Source of the DNA: Bacteroidia bacterium
Lineage (GTDB): Bacteria > Bacteroidota > Bacteroidia > Bacteroidales > UBA932
DNA: 64,000 nt
Assembly (NCBI GenBank): GCA_021153285.1
Contig: JAGKTT010000002.1
Coordinates: 46,069 to 110,068 of the forward strand
Direction of reading: 5' to 3'
Position numbers and translations under genes: made by a program. Below, piece by piece: positions 26,969 through 35,165 of this stretch; the stretch's first letter is position 1; each line of letters begins with the position of its first letter. The notes beneath the pieces are model-generated. The model ran no database searches, was not told where the DNA came from, and saw nothing but the letters and a program-made list of their open reading frames with translations.

Positions 26969-28000
26969 TTATTCGTTAACAATAACCTTGATACCATCCT
27001 TGAGGCGGATCATACCACCTGTCACGATCTTAGCACCGTCTGAAATGCCCTCAAGTACCTCATACTCAGCACCCATACGACGTCCGAGAACCACCTTCTG
27101 ATATGTAACTGTTCCATCCTCGTTGAGAATATATACGAATCTCTCGCCCGAGCCCTGCTGCTTCACTACAGCCACGTCCGGAATAACCACGCTGTTGTTC
27201 ACGCCGAAATTCACTTTCGCTCTTGCGAACATACCGGGACGGAGAGTATTGTAGTTATTAGCCACCACGACTTCTACTGTGAAGGTACGTGTTGCAGGAT
27301 CCACTGTAGGATAAATCTTGTTGATCTTGCCATAGAAAGTCTTGCCGGGAATAGCGTCAGCTGTGATTTCTACAGAGTCACCCTTCTTTACCTTTGAGTA
27401 ATCAGTCTCTGATATACCGATGAGAAGCTTCACCGGTGCAATCTGCTCTACGACATAGATAGGAGCACTCATAGCATACATATCACCGGCGTCATAGTTG
27501 CGGGCAGTGATGACACCATTGATAGGAGAAACGAGAGTTGCATTTTCCTTAAGATTGTCATACTGGGTCTTGCTCACATTGTAAGCCATCTCGATAGCAT
27601 CGAGGTCTGACTTTGAAAGACCGCCTACTTCATAAAGTCCTCTGAGACGGTTGAGTTCAGTCTCATTGTTCTTAAGCTGGAGCTCTACCTGAGCGAGCTG
27701 GGTCTGGTCCATTTCCGCCACGACCTGTCCCTTCTTCACAAAGTCTCCTATATCCACAAGAATCTTGCTGATACGTCCTGCTGTCTGAGGAGCGATATTG
27801 TTCTTTACATAGGCCTGGATGGTAGAGGTATATGTCTCTTCCTGAGGCACTTCACGAACTGATACCTGGGTTACAGCCACTGTAGGAGTCATATCCTCGA
27901 CTGCCACTGGCTGCTCTGCAGTCTTGCTGTTTGAATTGCCACAGCCGGCTGCGAGAACGACAGCAGCTGCGACAGACATTGTCTTGAAAATAGTCTTCAT
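26969..28000 (-). CDS. RND efflux periplasmic adaptor (membrane fusion protein)
   Basis: This 343-residue lipoprotein (signal to VVLAAGC, Cys20) links the inner-membrane pump to the outer-membrane channel. A lipoyl-like half (VKNNIAPQTAGRISKILVDIGDFVKKGQVVAEMDQ, about 63-97) precedes a short coiled-coil hairpin (about 98-140) and the second lipoyl half (ATLVSPINGVITARNYDAGD). The beta-barrel and membrane-proximal domains follow (about 175-340). The fold order is standard for the MFP/HlyD family. It lies between the channel and pump genes. Confidence 0.93.
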   Translation of the reverse strand: MKTIFKTMSVAAAVVLAAGCGNSNSKTAEQPVAVEDMTPTVAVTQVSVREVPQEETYTSTIQAYVKNNIAPQTAGRISKILVDIGDFVKKGQVVAEMDQTQLAQVELQLKNNETELNRLRGLYEVGGLSKSDLDAIEMAYNVSKTQYDNLKENATLVSPINGVITARNYDAGDMYAMSAPIYVVEQIAPVKLLIGISETDYSKVKKGDSVEITADAIPGKTFYGKINKIYPTVDPATRTFTVEVVVANNYNTLRPGMFARAKVNFGVNNSVVIPDVAVVKQQGSGERFVYILNEDGTVTYQKVVLGRRMGAEYEVLEGISDGAKIVTGGMIRLKDGIKVIVNE

Positions 28001-28015
28001 ATTTTTAATTGTTTA

Positions 28016-29557
28016 TTATTCAATGAAATCCTGTCCGAGTGTCTGCTCAAGCTGAGACTTTGCCACTACGAAATTGTAAATTGCCTGATATTCGGCCAGA
28101 CGGGCCTGGGTGAGGGCGAGCTGAGCGTCATTGAGCTCGATAAGAGTACTGCGTCCCACCTGATATGCCTTTTCTGCGATGCTGTAGCCCTTGGCTGCCA
28201 TTGCCACTGCGTCCTGAGCCGAGTAATAGCTCTTCATATTGGTCTCCATTGTAGTGAGACTCTGACGGATGGCGATCTTCAGCTGGCGCTCGGTATTGTC
28301 CTTCTGGAGAAGCACCTGCTGATGCTGGTTTCTGGCCTGACGGATCTGCTGATAACGCTTTCCACCTGCAAAGATCGGAATGTTAAGACTGAGGCCTACG
28401 TAAGAATAAGGTGTCCAGCGATATGTGCTGAATTTGAAATCATTGGTCATCGCATTGAGACTGAAATTGAACGCCAGAGCAAGCGATGGGATATTTGCAT
28501 ATTTCTGAAGCTTCACTGTCTCGGCAAGCATTTCTGACTGGATGGCCAGCTGCTTCATTGTAGTATTGTAGTCGAGTGATACGCTGTCGTGCTGATGAAT
28601 GTCATAAAGCATCTGACCGGCATAATCCTCCAGACTGCCCGCAATATCGAGATTCATATCGAGATCCACTCCAAGGATAGCCTTGAGCTGCCACAATGCG
28701 AGGACGATCGAGCTTTCTGCATTGTATACATTCGGAATGGCATTAGCTACCGTAGTCTTAGCTCTGAGAAGTTCGAGCTCGGATACTTTCTCCGCATCGA
28801 ATTTCTTTTTGGTCTCATCATAATTGCTTACAGCATTTTCATAGACTTCCTTGTAGACATTGAATGCTTCCTTCGCGAGAAGAGTGGCAAAGTATGCATT
28901 CTTGACCTGGGTTACAGTCTCCAGACGTGATGAGCGCGCCTTTTCCACAGCGAGTTCCACATCCAGTGCTGAAAGTTTCAGACTCTGCCAAAGCTGTGCA
29001 TTCACAAGAGGCATTGCCGCTGTAACTCCTGCCGAGTATGTGTTCCAACGGCCCACTTCCATTCCGCCGCCGTTTGACGCGCCTGAATCCTCTGTTCCCG
29101 CTCCAGTATCCGGAATCTCCACTCCGTCAGGAAGTTCTACGCCATCCGGCAGCTCCGTTCCTTCGCCACCTTCACCAGCTCCTCCGCCGATAAGTCCGCC
29201 AAGTGAGCTCATATCGAAGTCCATATACATCACCTGCTTTTTGATTGTCCTCTGATACGCTGCAGAAGCATCTATCTGAGGAAAAAGGGCCGCATATGTA
29301 CCTTTCTTCGCATAACCCGTTCTTTCAATCTCCATATCAGCCACCTTGACTGACACATTCTCGCTGAGAGCGATCTCGAGCGCCTGCTCCAATGTAATGA
29401 CTACCGGAGTCTCCGATGACTCTGCCTGAGTCAGGATCTCCTGAACCTGAGAGCCGTTTTCCGGTACATCATTTGTCTTGTACTGCGCCGAAACAGAGAA
29501 CGGTATCATAATCATTCCCGCTGCGAGCGCTGCAATTACCACTGATTTTTTCATCAT
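28016..29557 (-). CDS. TolC-family outer membrane efflux channel with Gly/Glu-rich insert
   Basis: This is a 513-residue outer-membrane factor. I chose the ATG at 29557; the slightly longer frame begins with GTG. The signal ends near SVSAQ. Two helical-hairpin repeats of the TolC type are visible (about 50-290 and 300-510), with the usual LEQALEIALSENVSVKVA start and ELNDAQLALTQARLAEYQA near the end. Between strands of the first repeat is a low-complexity acidic insert (about 122-167) with LPDGVELPDGVEIPD repeated in tandem. It forms the tripartite pump with the two following genes. It is first in the operon and divergent from the AraC regulator. Confidence 0.92.
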   Translation of the reverse strand: MMKKSVVIAALAAGMIMIPFSVSAQYKTNDVPENGSQVQEILTQAESSETPVVITLEQALEIALSENVSVKVADMEIERTGYAKKGTYAALFPQIDASAAYQRTIKKQVMYMDFDMSSLGGLIGGGAGEGGEGTELPDGVELPDGVEIPDTGAGTEDSGASNGGGMEVGRWNTYSAGVTAAMPLVNAQLWQSLKLSALDVELAVEKARSSRLETVTQVKNAYFATLLAKEAFNVYKEVYENAVSNYDETKKKFDAEKVSELELLRAKTTVANAIPNVYNAESSIVLALWQLKAILGVDLDMNLDIAGSLEDYAGQMLYDIHQHDSVSLDYNTTMKQLAIQSEMLAETVKLQKYANIPSLALAFNFSLNAMTNDFKFSTYRWTPYSYVGLSLNIPIFAGGKRYQQIRQARNQHQQVLLQKDNTERQLKIAIRQSLTTMETNMKSYYSAQDAVAMAAKGYSIAEKAYQVGRSTLIELNDAQLALTQARLAEYQAIYNFVVAKSQLEQTLGQDFIE

Positions 29558-29603
29558 TATATACACTTAAATTCTTTATAATAGATTCGATTTTTTCAAG
29601 CCG

Positions 29604-29611
29604 CAAAAATA
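29604..29611 (-). promoter_or_regulatory. Possible -7 box (TATTTTTG) for the efflux operon
   Basis: TATTTTTG on the minus strand lies 46 bases upstream of the channel gene ATG at 29557 and fits TAnnTTTG; a clear -33 element was not seen. Confidence 0.45.
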
Positions 29612-29640
29612 CAACAAAATTCACGCCTATTAATATTATA

Positions 29641-29669
29641 TTTTGGTCCTAAATTATATAGTTTTGGTC
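29641..29669. promoter_or_regulatory. Direct repeat TTTTGGTC, candidate AraC binding sites
   Basis: TTTTGGTC occurs at 29641-29648 and again at 29662-29669, starts 21 bp apart (two helical turns). They lie in the divergent region between the efflux operon and the AraC gene. The second copy overlaps the -33 TTTG of the AraC promoter. Confidence 0.5.
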
Positions 29670-29694
29670 AAATATTCTAATTTATTTATCTTTG
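29663..29694 (+). promoter_or_regulatory. AraC-gene promoter TTTG-N20-TATCTTTG
   Basis: TTTG (29663-29666) and TATCTTTG (29687-29694) with a 20-base spacer precede the regulator start at 29713 by 18 bases. Confidence 0.7.
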
Positions 29695-29712
29695 TAGTCC
29701 TAAGAGGAAGAA

Positions 29713-30651
29713 ATGAGCGAAAAAAAATCAAAAATACAAAAGCCAGCTGTTTTATTCGGAGCTAAAAATGTCACGAAGGTCGGATATATCGACGAGTACA
29801 TCTTCGCCTGCGAAATCAAAGGAGAAGACTATATAATCTACAATAAGCCGCGTAAGCCCAAGTATCATCTGGTGATCATAGTATTGGAAGGAAATATAGA
29901 AATCATCATCAACGGTGAAAAGTTACGCTTCGGCAAGAATACATACATAAACCTACCGATATGGTCGGACATCTACGAGATCAGATATGACAAGAATTTC
30001 CACGCTATGGCTACAGCGACGGACCGAAGCGTGGTGGAGGATATTTTCAGAAACAGAAACCCCTTCCCTCCAGACTTCAGGTTCAGGATAGATCACAGCG
30101 TCGGAGGAGAAATCATTGAAAAGGAAGATATCGCTGTGCTGAAAAGGGACATCAGCAATATGATTATGTCTCTATCCAATAAAAACCATCTTTTCGCAGA
30201 AGAAATCAATTATGCCTACTTTTATATCCTCTTGACCGATATGGCTGATATGATGTGGAAAAGATACGGAAAGGGAGGCCCGTCACACCATACGGAAATG
30301 TCCAGGGCTGACGGAATAATGAAGGAGTTTGCAGAGCTGCTGGTCGAACATATCCATAAAGAGACCAACGTCGAATTTTATGCGGAAAAGCTTTGTATTT
30401 CAAAGCAGTACCTATCATTGATCGTCAAAGAGAAGACACGCGTCACGATCGGAACCATCATTTCGGCAATGCGCGCAGAGACTGCGGCCAGACTACTCAG
30501 AGAGCCGGAGAAGACCATACAGCAGATCGCCGAGGAGCTGTCCTTCGCCGACCAGTCCTCATTCGGAAAATTCTTCAAGAAACACGCTGGAACCTCGCCT
30601 TTGAAATACAGGCAGAATCTCCGCAAGACCTTGCTTACACTTCGGCAGTAA
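29713..30651 (+). CDS. AraC-family transcriptional regulator
   Basis: This 312-residue protein has an N-terminal sensing part (about 20-180, cupin-like strands such as HLVIIVLEGNIEIIINGEKLRFGKN). A C-terminal AraC-type double helix-turn-helix follows (about 205-305: VEFYAEKLCISKQYLSLIVKE, then IQQIAEELSFADQSSFGKFFKKHAGTSPLKYRQ). It has a good ribosome-binding region (GAGGAAG) before ATG. Being divergent from the RND operon, with direct repeats in the shared region, it is the obvious candidate local regulator and may also control itself. Its inducer is unknown. Its last 17 bases overlap the convergent deacylase gene. Confidence 0.92.
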   Translation: MSEKKSKIQKPAVLFGAKNVTKVGYIDEYIFACEIKGEDYIIYNKPRKPKYHLVIIVLEGNIEIIINGEKLRFGKNTYINLPIWSDIYEIRYDKNFHAMATATDRSVVEDIFRNRNPFPPDFRFRIDHSVGGEIIEKEDIAVLKRDISNMIMSLSNKNHLFAEEINYAYFYILLTDMADMMWKRYGKGGPSHHTEMSRADGIMKEFAELLVEHIHKETNVEFYAEKLCISKQYLSLIVKEKTRVTIGTIISAMRAETAARLLREPEKTIQQIAEELSFADQSSFGKFFKKHAGTSPLKYRQNLRKTLLTLRQ

Positions 30652-31177
30652 CGTCGAGCCACTCATATTCTCCTCCCCAGATCTCCAAGAATTTAAGGAA
30701 ATCTTCGTTGGAAAGCACAACGCTTGCGGTATTGTCACAAGGATGGAAACTTACTCTTTCGGCTTCTTTGAGATCCTTATCCAGGAAGAGCTTCACTCTA
30801 TGGCCGTTTGGGAAATGCTCCTTTGTAAGTTCCTCAGTATAAGGATCGTGGATAAGGCCCAGAGGAGATACCGAACCCGGGAGAAGGCCCAGACAGCGCT
30901 CCATCCTTTCGGCTGAAGCAAAGGACAATTTACCCTGTTTCAACATATGTTCCAGGGAGTGGATCTGCATTTCCTTATGGCATTCGAAGACTACCAGATA
31001 GTGACGGTTACCCTTATGGTTACGGAAGAAAAGATTCTTGCAATGAGTGGAATCGATCTCTTTCCAATATTCCAGTGCCAGTTCTATCGTAGGAAGCGGA
31101 GGATGTGTATGAAGCTTATAGCCGAGGCCGTACTTCTCAAGGAAGGCCAGGACCTCGGCGATTCTATTGTTTTCCAT
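30635..31177 (-). CDS. YbaK/prolyl-tRNA-associated-domain deacylase (ProX-like)
   Basis: This is a 180-residue free-standing editing-domain protein. The family landmarks are HTHPPLPTIELALEYW (about 23-38), KNLFFRNHKGNRHYLVVFE (about 47-65), LSFASAERMERCLGLLPGSVSPLGLI (about 84-109) and a C-terminal HPCDNTASVVLS. Related proteins hydrolyse wrongly charged aminoacyl-tRNA (for example Ala-tRNA-Pro) and so protect translation. The exact substrate cannot be read from sequence. Its ATG overlaps the lgt stop by one base (TAATG), so translation is probably coupled, and its end overlaps the AraC gene by 17 bases. Confidence 0.9.
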   Translation of the reverse strand: MENNRIAEVLAFLEKYGLGYKLHTHPPLPTIELALEYWKEIDSTHCKNLFFRNHKGNRHYLVVFECHKEMQIHSLEHMLKQGKLSFASAERMERCLGLLPGSVSPLGLIHDPYTEELTKEHFPNGHRVKLFLDKDLKEAERVSFHPCDNTASVVLSNEDFLKFLEIWGGEYEWLDVTAEV

Positions 31178-32058
31178 TATTTATTGATGCTTTTAGCGTA
31201 GTGGGTAGGCTCTGCCTTCTTTTTCTGAGGATGCACTATCATTGCCGGCTGCTTCCTGACATATGCGTATATGAGGAAGCCTATACCAAGAAGAATGAAC
31301 GGTACGCTCAGCCATTGGCCCATATTCAGAACCATATCCTGCTCGAATCCCACCTGCGGCTCTTTGATGAACTCTATGAGGAAACGCATTCCGAAGCATC
31401 CGATGAAAAATGTTCCGATGAAGAATCCCCTGTTGAGCTTAGGCAGCCTGTACTTGTACATCAGGATCTGGAAAACTCCCAGAAGGAAGTAGCTCAGGGC
31501 TTCATAAAGCTGAGTCGGATGTTTTGGTTCGGTCTCGCCCCTGAGTTCGAAGATGAATCCCCAAGGAAGGTTTGTCACATCACCATATATCTCAGAATTG
31601 AAGAGATTACCCAGACGGATGAATGTCGCTGCAAAACATACGGCAATGGCAAGATGATCCAGAATCCAGACGAAATCAAAGTCGTACTTTTTTCCATAAT
31701 GCCTTGCGAACCAATACATTGCAATAAAGAGAGCTATCGTACCTCCGTGACTGGCAAGACCTCCCTTCCAAGGCATAAATATCTCCCAGAAGCCCTGCCA
31801 GCTGCCAAGATAATAATCCGGCTGATAGAAGAGACAATGTCCCAGACGGGCACCTACTATGGTGCCGATAAGGAGGGTATAAAGAAGCGGATCAAGAAGG
31901 GTTACAGGGACTCCTTCCCTCTTGAAGAACCATTTGAAAATGAACCATCCGAGAATGAATCCCGATATGAAAAGCAGAGAATACCATCTGATCGAAAGCG
32001 CTCCGAACGAAAGAATCTCCGGATTCACATTCCAGTTTACCACCAATGTTTCAAGCAT
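31177..32058 (-). CDS. lgt: Prolipoprotein diacylglyceryl transferase Lgt
   Basis: Lgt attaches diacylglycerol to the lipobox Cys of prelipoproteins at the inner membrane, the first step of lipoprotein maturation. The window encodes many predicted lipoproteins that would need it. The 293-residue product has about seven TM segments, the GGLASHGG segment with the conserved His, and RLGNLFNSEIYG, the Lgt signature (GRxGNFxNxE-like). I chose the ATG at 32058 because the longer frame (from 32145) would start inside the pgk terminator, before the promoter box at 32079-32086. Confidence 0.95.
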   Translation of the reverse strand: MLETLVVNWNVNPEILSFGALSIRWYSLLFISGFILGWFIFKWFFKREGVPVTLLDPLLYTLLIGTIVGARLGHCLFYQPDYYLGSWQGFWEIFMPWKGGLASHGGTIALFIAMYWFARHYGKKYDFDFVWILDHLAIAVCFAATFIRLGNLFNSEIYGDVTNLPWGFIFELRGETEPKHPTQLYEALSYFLLGVFQILMYKYRLPKLNRGFFIGTFFIGCFGMRFLIEFIKEPQVGFEQDMVLNMGQWLSVPFILLGIGFLIYAYVRKQPAMIVHPQKKKAEPTHYAKSINK

Positions 32059-32078
32059 AATTTTGCGTTTTAAGTCTG

Positions 32079-32086
32079 CAAAGATA
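32079..32086 (-). promoter_or_regulatory. lgt -7 promoter box (TATCTTTG)
   Basis: A perfect TATCTTTG on the minus strand lies 20 bases upstream of the lgt ATG at 32058. It supports that start over the longer reading frame. Confidence 0.6.
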
Positions 32087-32118
32087 ATAATTAGACGGGC
32101 AATCCTTATAAAAACTAC

Positions 32119-32150
32119 AAAAAAGGGACAACCCACTCGGGTCATCCCTT
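32119..32150 (-). terminator. pgk terminator
   Basis: On the minus strand GGGATGACCC / GGGTTGTCCC (4+4 pairs around a TG mismatch, 32125-32148) is followed by T6. It lies 21 bases past the pgk stop and before the lgt promoter. Confidence 0.8.
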
Positions 32151-32171
32151 CTAAAATCGTATATCTGATGA

Positions 32172-33419
32172 TTACTTGCGGATAGCTGCGATACCTGGGA
32201 GCTCCTTGCCCTCGAGGTACTCGAGCATAGCGCCACCACCTGTAGAAACGTAGCTTACCTTGTTAGCATAACCCATCTGAGTTACAGCTGCTACAGAGTC
32301 ACCACCACCTACGAGGGTGAAAGCGCCGTTCTCAGTAGCCTTTGCAAGGATCTCAGCGATGCGGTTTGTACCCTTTGCGAATGCAGGGATCTCAAACACG
32401 CCTACAGGACCGTTCCAGAGGATTGTCTTAGAGTTCATAAGAACCTCCTCCCACATTGCGAGAGTGCTTGGAGCTGCGTCCATACCTTCCCAACCGTCAG
32501 GAATCTCAGAATTGAGGCAGATCTTTGTATTAGCGTCGTTAGAGAAATCGTCAGCGATCACAACCTCCTTAGAGAGATAGATCTTGACGCCCTTCTCCTC
32601 AGCCTTCTTGAGTGTATCGAGAGCAAGCTGCATCTGATCGTCCTCGCAGAGTGAGCGTCCGATCTGACCGCCCTGAGCCTTCTTGAATGTGTAGACCATA
32701 CCACCACCGATGATCATATTGTCCACAGCATCGAAAAGCTTCTCGATGATAGTGATCTTTGAAGACACCTTTGCACCACCTACGATAGCTGTTACAGGAT
32801 GCTCCGGAGTCTTGAGAACGTGGTCGATAGCCTTGATCTCACCTTCCATCACGTAACCGAACATCTTGTCGTTAGGGAAGTAATCTGCGATAAGAGCTGT
32901 AGAAGCGTGTGCACGGTGAGCTGTACCGAATGCATCGTTGATGTAGCAGTCAGCGTAAGAAGCAAGCTTCTTCACGAACTCCTTCTGGTTCTCCTTAACC
33001 ACAGCCTTTGCAGCCTTCTTCTCCTCGTCAGTAGCGAACTCGCCTCTTGGCTTACCCTCTTCCTCTGCATAGAAACGGAGGTTCTCGAGAACGAGGCACT
33101 CACCCATCTTGAGAGCAGCTACCTGCGCATCAGCAGCCTGGCAGTCATCAGCGAACTTTACAGGTGCTCCGAGGAGCTCCTCTACGCGACCGAGGATATG
33201 CTTGAGAGAAAACTTCTCAGTAACTCCCTTCGGACGGCCAAGGTGTGACATAACGATCACCGCTCCACCCTTCTCAAGAACCTTCTTAAGTGTAGGGATG
33301 GCAGCACGGATACGTGTGTCATCAGTAATCTCCATCTTCTCGTTGAGTGGAACGTTGAAATCAACGCGGACAATCGCCTTCTTGCCGGCGAAATCGTAAG
33401 TGTCAATAAACTGTTGCAT
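32172..33419 (-). CDS. pgk: Phosphoglycerate kinase
   Basis: Pgk makes ATP in glycolysis by moving the phosphate of 1,3-bisphosphoglycerate to ADP. The 415-residue product starts near the family signature [14 protein letters not shown] (about 13-26), then SHLGRPKG (about 58-65). [12 protein letters not shown] (about 215-226), WNGPVGVFE (about 337-345) and the nucleotide-binding [11 protein letters not shown] near residue 375 follow. All family landmarks are present and length is normal. It has its own promoter (33458-33465) and terminator, so it is monocistronic. Confidence 0.97.
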   Translation of the reverse strand: MQQFIDTYDFAGKKAIVRVDFNVPLNEKMEITDDTRIRAAIPTLKKVLEKGGAVIVMSHLGRPKGVTEKFSLKHILGRVEELLGAPVKFADDCQAADAQVAALKMGECLVLENLRFYAEEEGKPRGEFATDEEKKAAKAVVKENQKEFVKKLASYADCYINDAFGTAHRAHASTALIADYFPNDKMFGYVMEGEIKAIDHVLKTPEHPVTAIVGGAKVSSKITIIEKLFDAVDNMIIGGGMVYTFKKAQGGQIGRSLCEDDQMQLALDTLKKAEEKGVKIYLSKEVVIADDFSNDANTKICLNSEIPDGWEGMDAAPSTLAMWEEVLMNSKTILWNGPVGVFEIPAFAKGTNRIAEILAKATENGAFTLVGGGDSVAAVTQMGYANKVSYVSTGGGAMLEYLEGKELPGIAAIRK

Positions 33420-33457
33420 AATTCTGTATAGTGTGTTTGTTAATTCCTAAAACCGAG

Positions 33458-33465
33458 CAAATTTA
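33458..33465 (-). promoter_or_regulatory. pgk -7 promoter box (TAAATTTG)
   Basis: TAAATTTG on the minus strand fits TAnnTTTG, 38 bases upstream of the pgk start. Confidence 0.55.
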
Positions 33466-33495
33466 GCAATTTTCAGCGAAATACAAGAAAATAAG

Positions 33496-33503
33496 TATCT
33501 TTG
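33496..33503 (+). promoter_or_regulatory. -7 promoter box (TATCTTTG) for the methyltransferase
   Basis: A perfect TATCTTTG lies 18 bases upstream of the ATG at 33522, back-to-back with the pgk promoter. Confidence 0.6.
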
Positions 33504-33521
33504 CACAAATTTTAATGCATT

Positions 33522-34457
33522 ATGATGACAATTGAAAGTCCAGGCGCATTCTGGAAAGACTACGAACTCATTGACTCCGGCAATTTCGAGAAACTCGAAA
33601 GATTCGGCCCGTTCATTATGGCACGTCCTGAACCTAAGGCACTCTGGGATAAATCTCTCTCCGACGGAGAATGGAACAAGATGATCCATACACGTTTCAA
33701 GACAGGTGCAGGATTCGGGAAAGCCGGCAAGGAAGACAGCGGCACCTGGGAACGCAAGAGAAAGATGGATGACCAGTGGTATATCCGTTACACAGGTGCT
33801 CAGGAGGGTCTGAGTTTCTCTTTGAGGCTCGGCCTGACTTCATTCAAGCACGTGGGAGTATTCCCTGAGCAGTCATCGAACTGGGAATATATCTACAAAC
33901 AGACTAAGGCATTGGTAGAGAAGGCAGAAGCCGAAGGCAAACCTAAGCCTAAGGTTTTGAATCTCTTCGCATATACAGGAGCTGCATCTCTCGCAGCCAA
34001 GGCTGCAGGAGCGGATGTGACCCACCTCGATTCCGTACGTCAGGTCGTGACCTGGGCCCGCGGCAATATGGAGGCCAGCCGTCTGGACAACATCCGCTGG
34101 ATCGTCGAAGACGCATTGAAATTCGCACGCCGCGAGGCCAAGAGAGGCAACACATACCAGGGCATCATCCTCGACCCGCCTGCATACGGACACGGTCCTG
34201 ACGGAGAAAAATGGAAACTGGACGAATGCCTCAACGAAATGCTCCAGTGCGTTGCCGCAATCCTCGCACCTCAGGACAGCTTTATGGTTCTCAATCTCTA
34301 CTCAAACGGCTATTCGGCAGTCCTTGGAGAAACCATAGTGAAGCAGGCATTCTGCCTCAAAAACGCATACAGATCATTGGATTTCGGCGAACTCGTACTC
34401 AGAGACAGCTACGGCAAGAACCTGCCGCTCAGCGTCTTTGTAAGATTGGCAAGATAA
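33522..34457 (+). CDS. RlmI-like class I SAM-dependent (rRNA) methyltransferase
   Basis: This is a 311-residue Rossmann-fold methyltransferase. SAM binding is shown by VLNLFAYTGAASLAAKAAGADVTHLDSV (about 146-173), the catalytic region by IILDPPAYGHGP (about 216-227; N/DPPY-type motif) and the end by LPLSVFVRLAR. The order resembles the C-terminal half of RlmI/RlmK-type 23S rRNA cytosine methyltransferases, but the N-terminal PUA-like domain of RlmI is replaced by a shorter divergent segment. Substrate is therefore not certain; rRNA is the best guess. It stands alone between divergent pgk and the tRNA-Leu gene. Confidence 0.85.
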   Translation: MMTIESPGAFWKDYELIDSGNFEKLERFGPFIMARPEPKALWDKSLSDGEWNKMIHTRFKTGAGFGKAGKEDSGTWERKRKMDDQWYIRYTGAQEGLSFSLRLGLTSFKHVGVFPEQSSNWEYIYKQTKALVEKAEAEGKPKPKVLNLFAYTGAASLAAKAAGADVTHLDSVRQVVTWARGNMEASRLDNIRWIVEDALKFARREAKRGNTYQGIILDPPAYGHGPDGEKWKLDECLNEMLQCVAAILAPQDSFMVLNLYSNGYSAVLGETIVKQAFCLKNAYRSLDFGELVLRDSYGKNLPLSVFVRLAR

Positions 34458-34484
34458 CAGCATCCCTTTTTATACAACTATTAT

Positions 34485-34515
34485 TTTGCATTTTCCGAAA
34501 AATCCAATACCTTTG
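34485..34515 (+). promoter_or_regulatory. tRNA-Leu promoter TTTG-N19-TACCTTTG
   Basis: TTTG (34485-34488) and TACCTTTG (34508-34515) with the ideal 19-base spacer lie about 75 bases before the tRNA gene. Confidence 0.7.
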
Positions 34516-34589
34516 CACTTCTAACCAGAAGGTCTATCCTTCACGTGCCTCTTTCAGTCCTGGAGACAGGCTACCGAAAAAGCACACCA

Positions 34590-34671
34590 GCCCGGATGGC
34601 GGAATCGGTAGACGCGCTGGTCTCAAACACCAGTGGAGCAATCCGTGCCGGTTCGATCCCGGCTCCGGGTA
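34590..34671 (+). tRNA. tRNA-Leu (anticodon CAA)
   Basis: The 82-base cloverleaf has acceptor GCCCGGA (34590-34596) pairing with TCCGGGT (34664-34670, one G-U) and discriminator A at 34671. The anticodon stem is CTGGT/ACCAG with loop CTCAAAC (anticodon CAA), and the T-arm contains GGTTCGATCCC. The long variable arm fits a class II tRNA (Leu). CCA is not encoded. A frame on the opposite strand across it (reading GAGIEPARIAP) is the usual false ORF over a tRNA. Confidence 0.95.
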
Positions 34672-34676
34672 CACGC

Positions 34677-34711
34677 AAATGGCCTACAGATACCTGTAGG
34701 CCATTTTTATA
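34677..34711 (+). terminator. tRNA-Leu terminator
   Basis: AAATGGCCTACAG pairs with CTGTAGGCCATTT, a 13-bp perfect stem, followed by T's. Confidence 0.85.
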
Positions 34712-34787
34712 TAAGATTTTCCCCACATTTTCCCCACATCTCACGATTATCTTACAAAAAGTTTTCAGATTTTTCTGCAATTTCAGC

Positions 34788-34912
34788 ACGGCACATATTA
34801 CGCCAGGATTGCGGAGGATAATCTGCTTGGCTTCTTCGATACGGAGAGTATAGAGCCATTGATGAAACTTTGAGCCCCAGATTATGGCCTCCGCTACGTG
34901 CCTTGATTGCAC
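34788..34912 (-). pseudogene. Possible remnant of an AraC-type HTH domain
   Basis: The minus-strand reading VAEAI.......FHQWLYTLRIEEAKQIILRNP resembles the first helix-turn-helix and LRIEEAK helix of Bacteroidota AraC-type regulators. It stops making sense after about 40 residues and has no upstream sensing domain. Probably a decayed fragment; chance similarity is possible. Confidence 0.3.
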
Positions 34913-34966
34913 TCACTTCGGCCTAGATCCACACCCGTTTAGGAAAAAGCGATTCCCCCCCCCTGT

Positions 34967-34982
34967 TTCAGTCTTGACTGAA
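34967..34982. repeat. Perfect inverted repeat TTCAGTC-TT-GACTGAA
   Basis: Two 7-base arms with a 2-base spacer, next to the C9 tract, about 70 bases upstream of the sigma-gene -7 box. Could be an operator or a small hairpin. Confidence 0.4.
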
Positions 34983-35050
34983 GTGTGAAGAGATCGATAA
35001 ATTCCTTTTTCACATAGGGATTTTCGTAAGAAAAGATCAAATAAATTTAA

Positions 35051-35058
35051 TATCTTTG
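35051..35058 (+). promoter_or_regulatory. -7 promoter box (TATCTTTG) for the ECF sigma gene
   Basis: A perfect TATCTTTG lies 107 bases upstream of the sigma ATG at 35166; the -33 region is weak. It suggests a 5' leader of about 100 bases. Confidence 0.5.
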
Positions 35059-35165
35059 TCGACTGATTCCATAGCCGCAGTTTTATGAAGATTACAGAAG
35101 CGCTTTTCGCCGGCAGCAGCACAAGGATTTCAGAAAAGCCGAAACAGAAATAGAGAAATCTGGTC

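Larger units (their letters stand above)
34712..35165. other. 454-base gene-poor spacer before ECF sigma gene
   Basis: No complete gene is visible here. The region holds a possible AraC-domain remnant on the minus strand (34788-34912), a C9 homopolymer (34955-34963), a perfect inverted repeat (34967-34982), and the sigma-gene promoter box (35051-35058). Confidence 0.6.

Noticed and set aside
29558..29566. GTG start of the TolC-like gene
   Set aside because: The ATG at 29557 directly precedes the signal peptide.
31105..32073. 322-residue plus-strand ORF
   Set aside because: Antisense to lgt, whose motifs are clear.
32059..32145. 29 extra N-terminal residues for lgt
   Set aside because: They overlap the pgk terminator and precede the lgt -7 box.
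34571..34912. Minus-strand ORF of 113 codons over the tRNA gene
   Set aside because: It begins with GTG and its last third is the usual false translation of tRNA-Leu; only the first 40 codons were kept as a possible AraC remnant.
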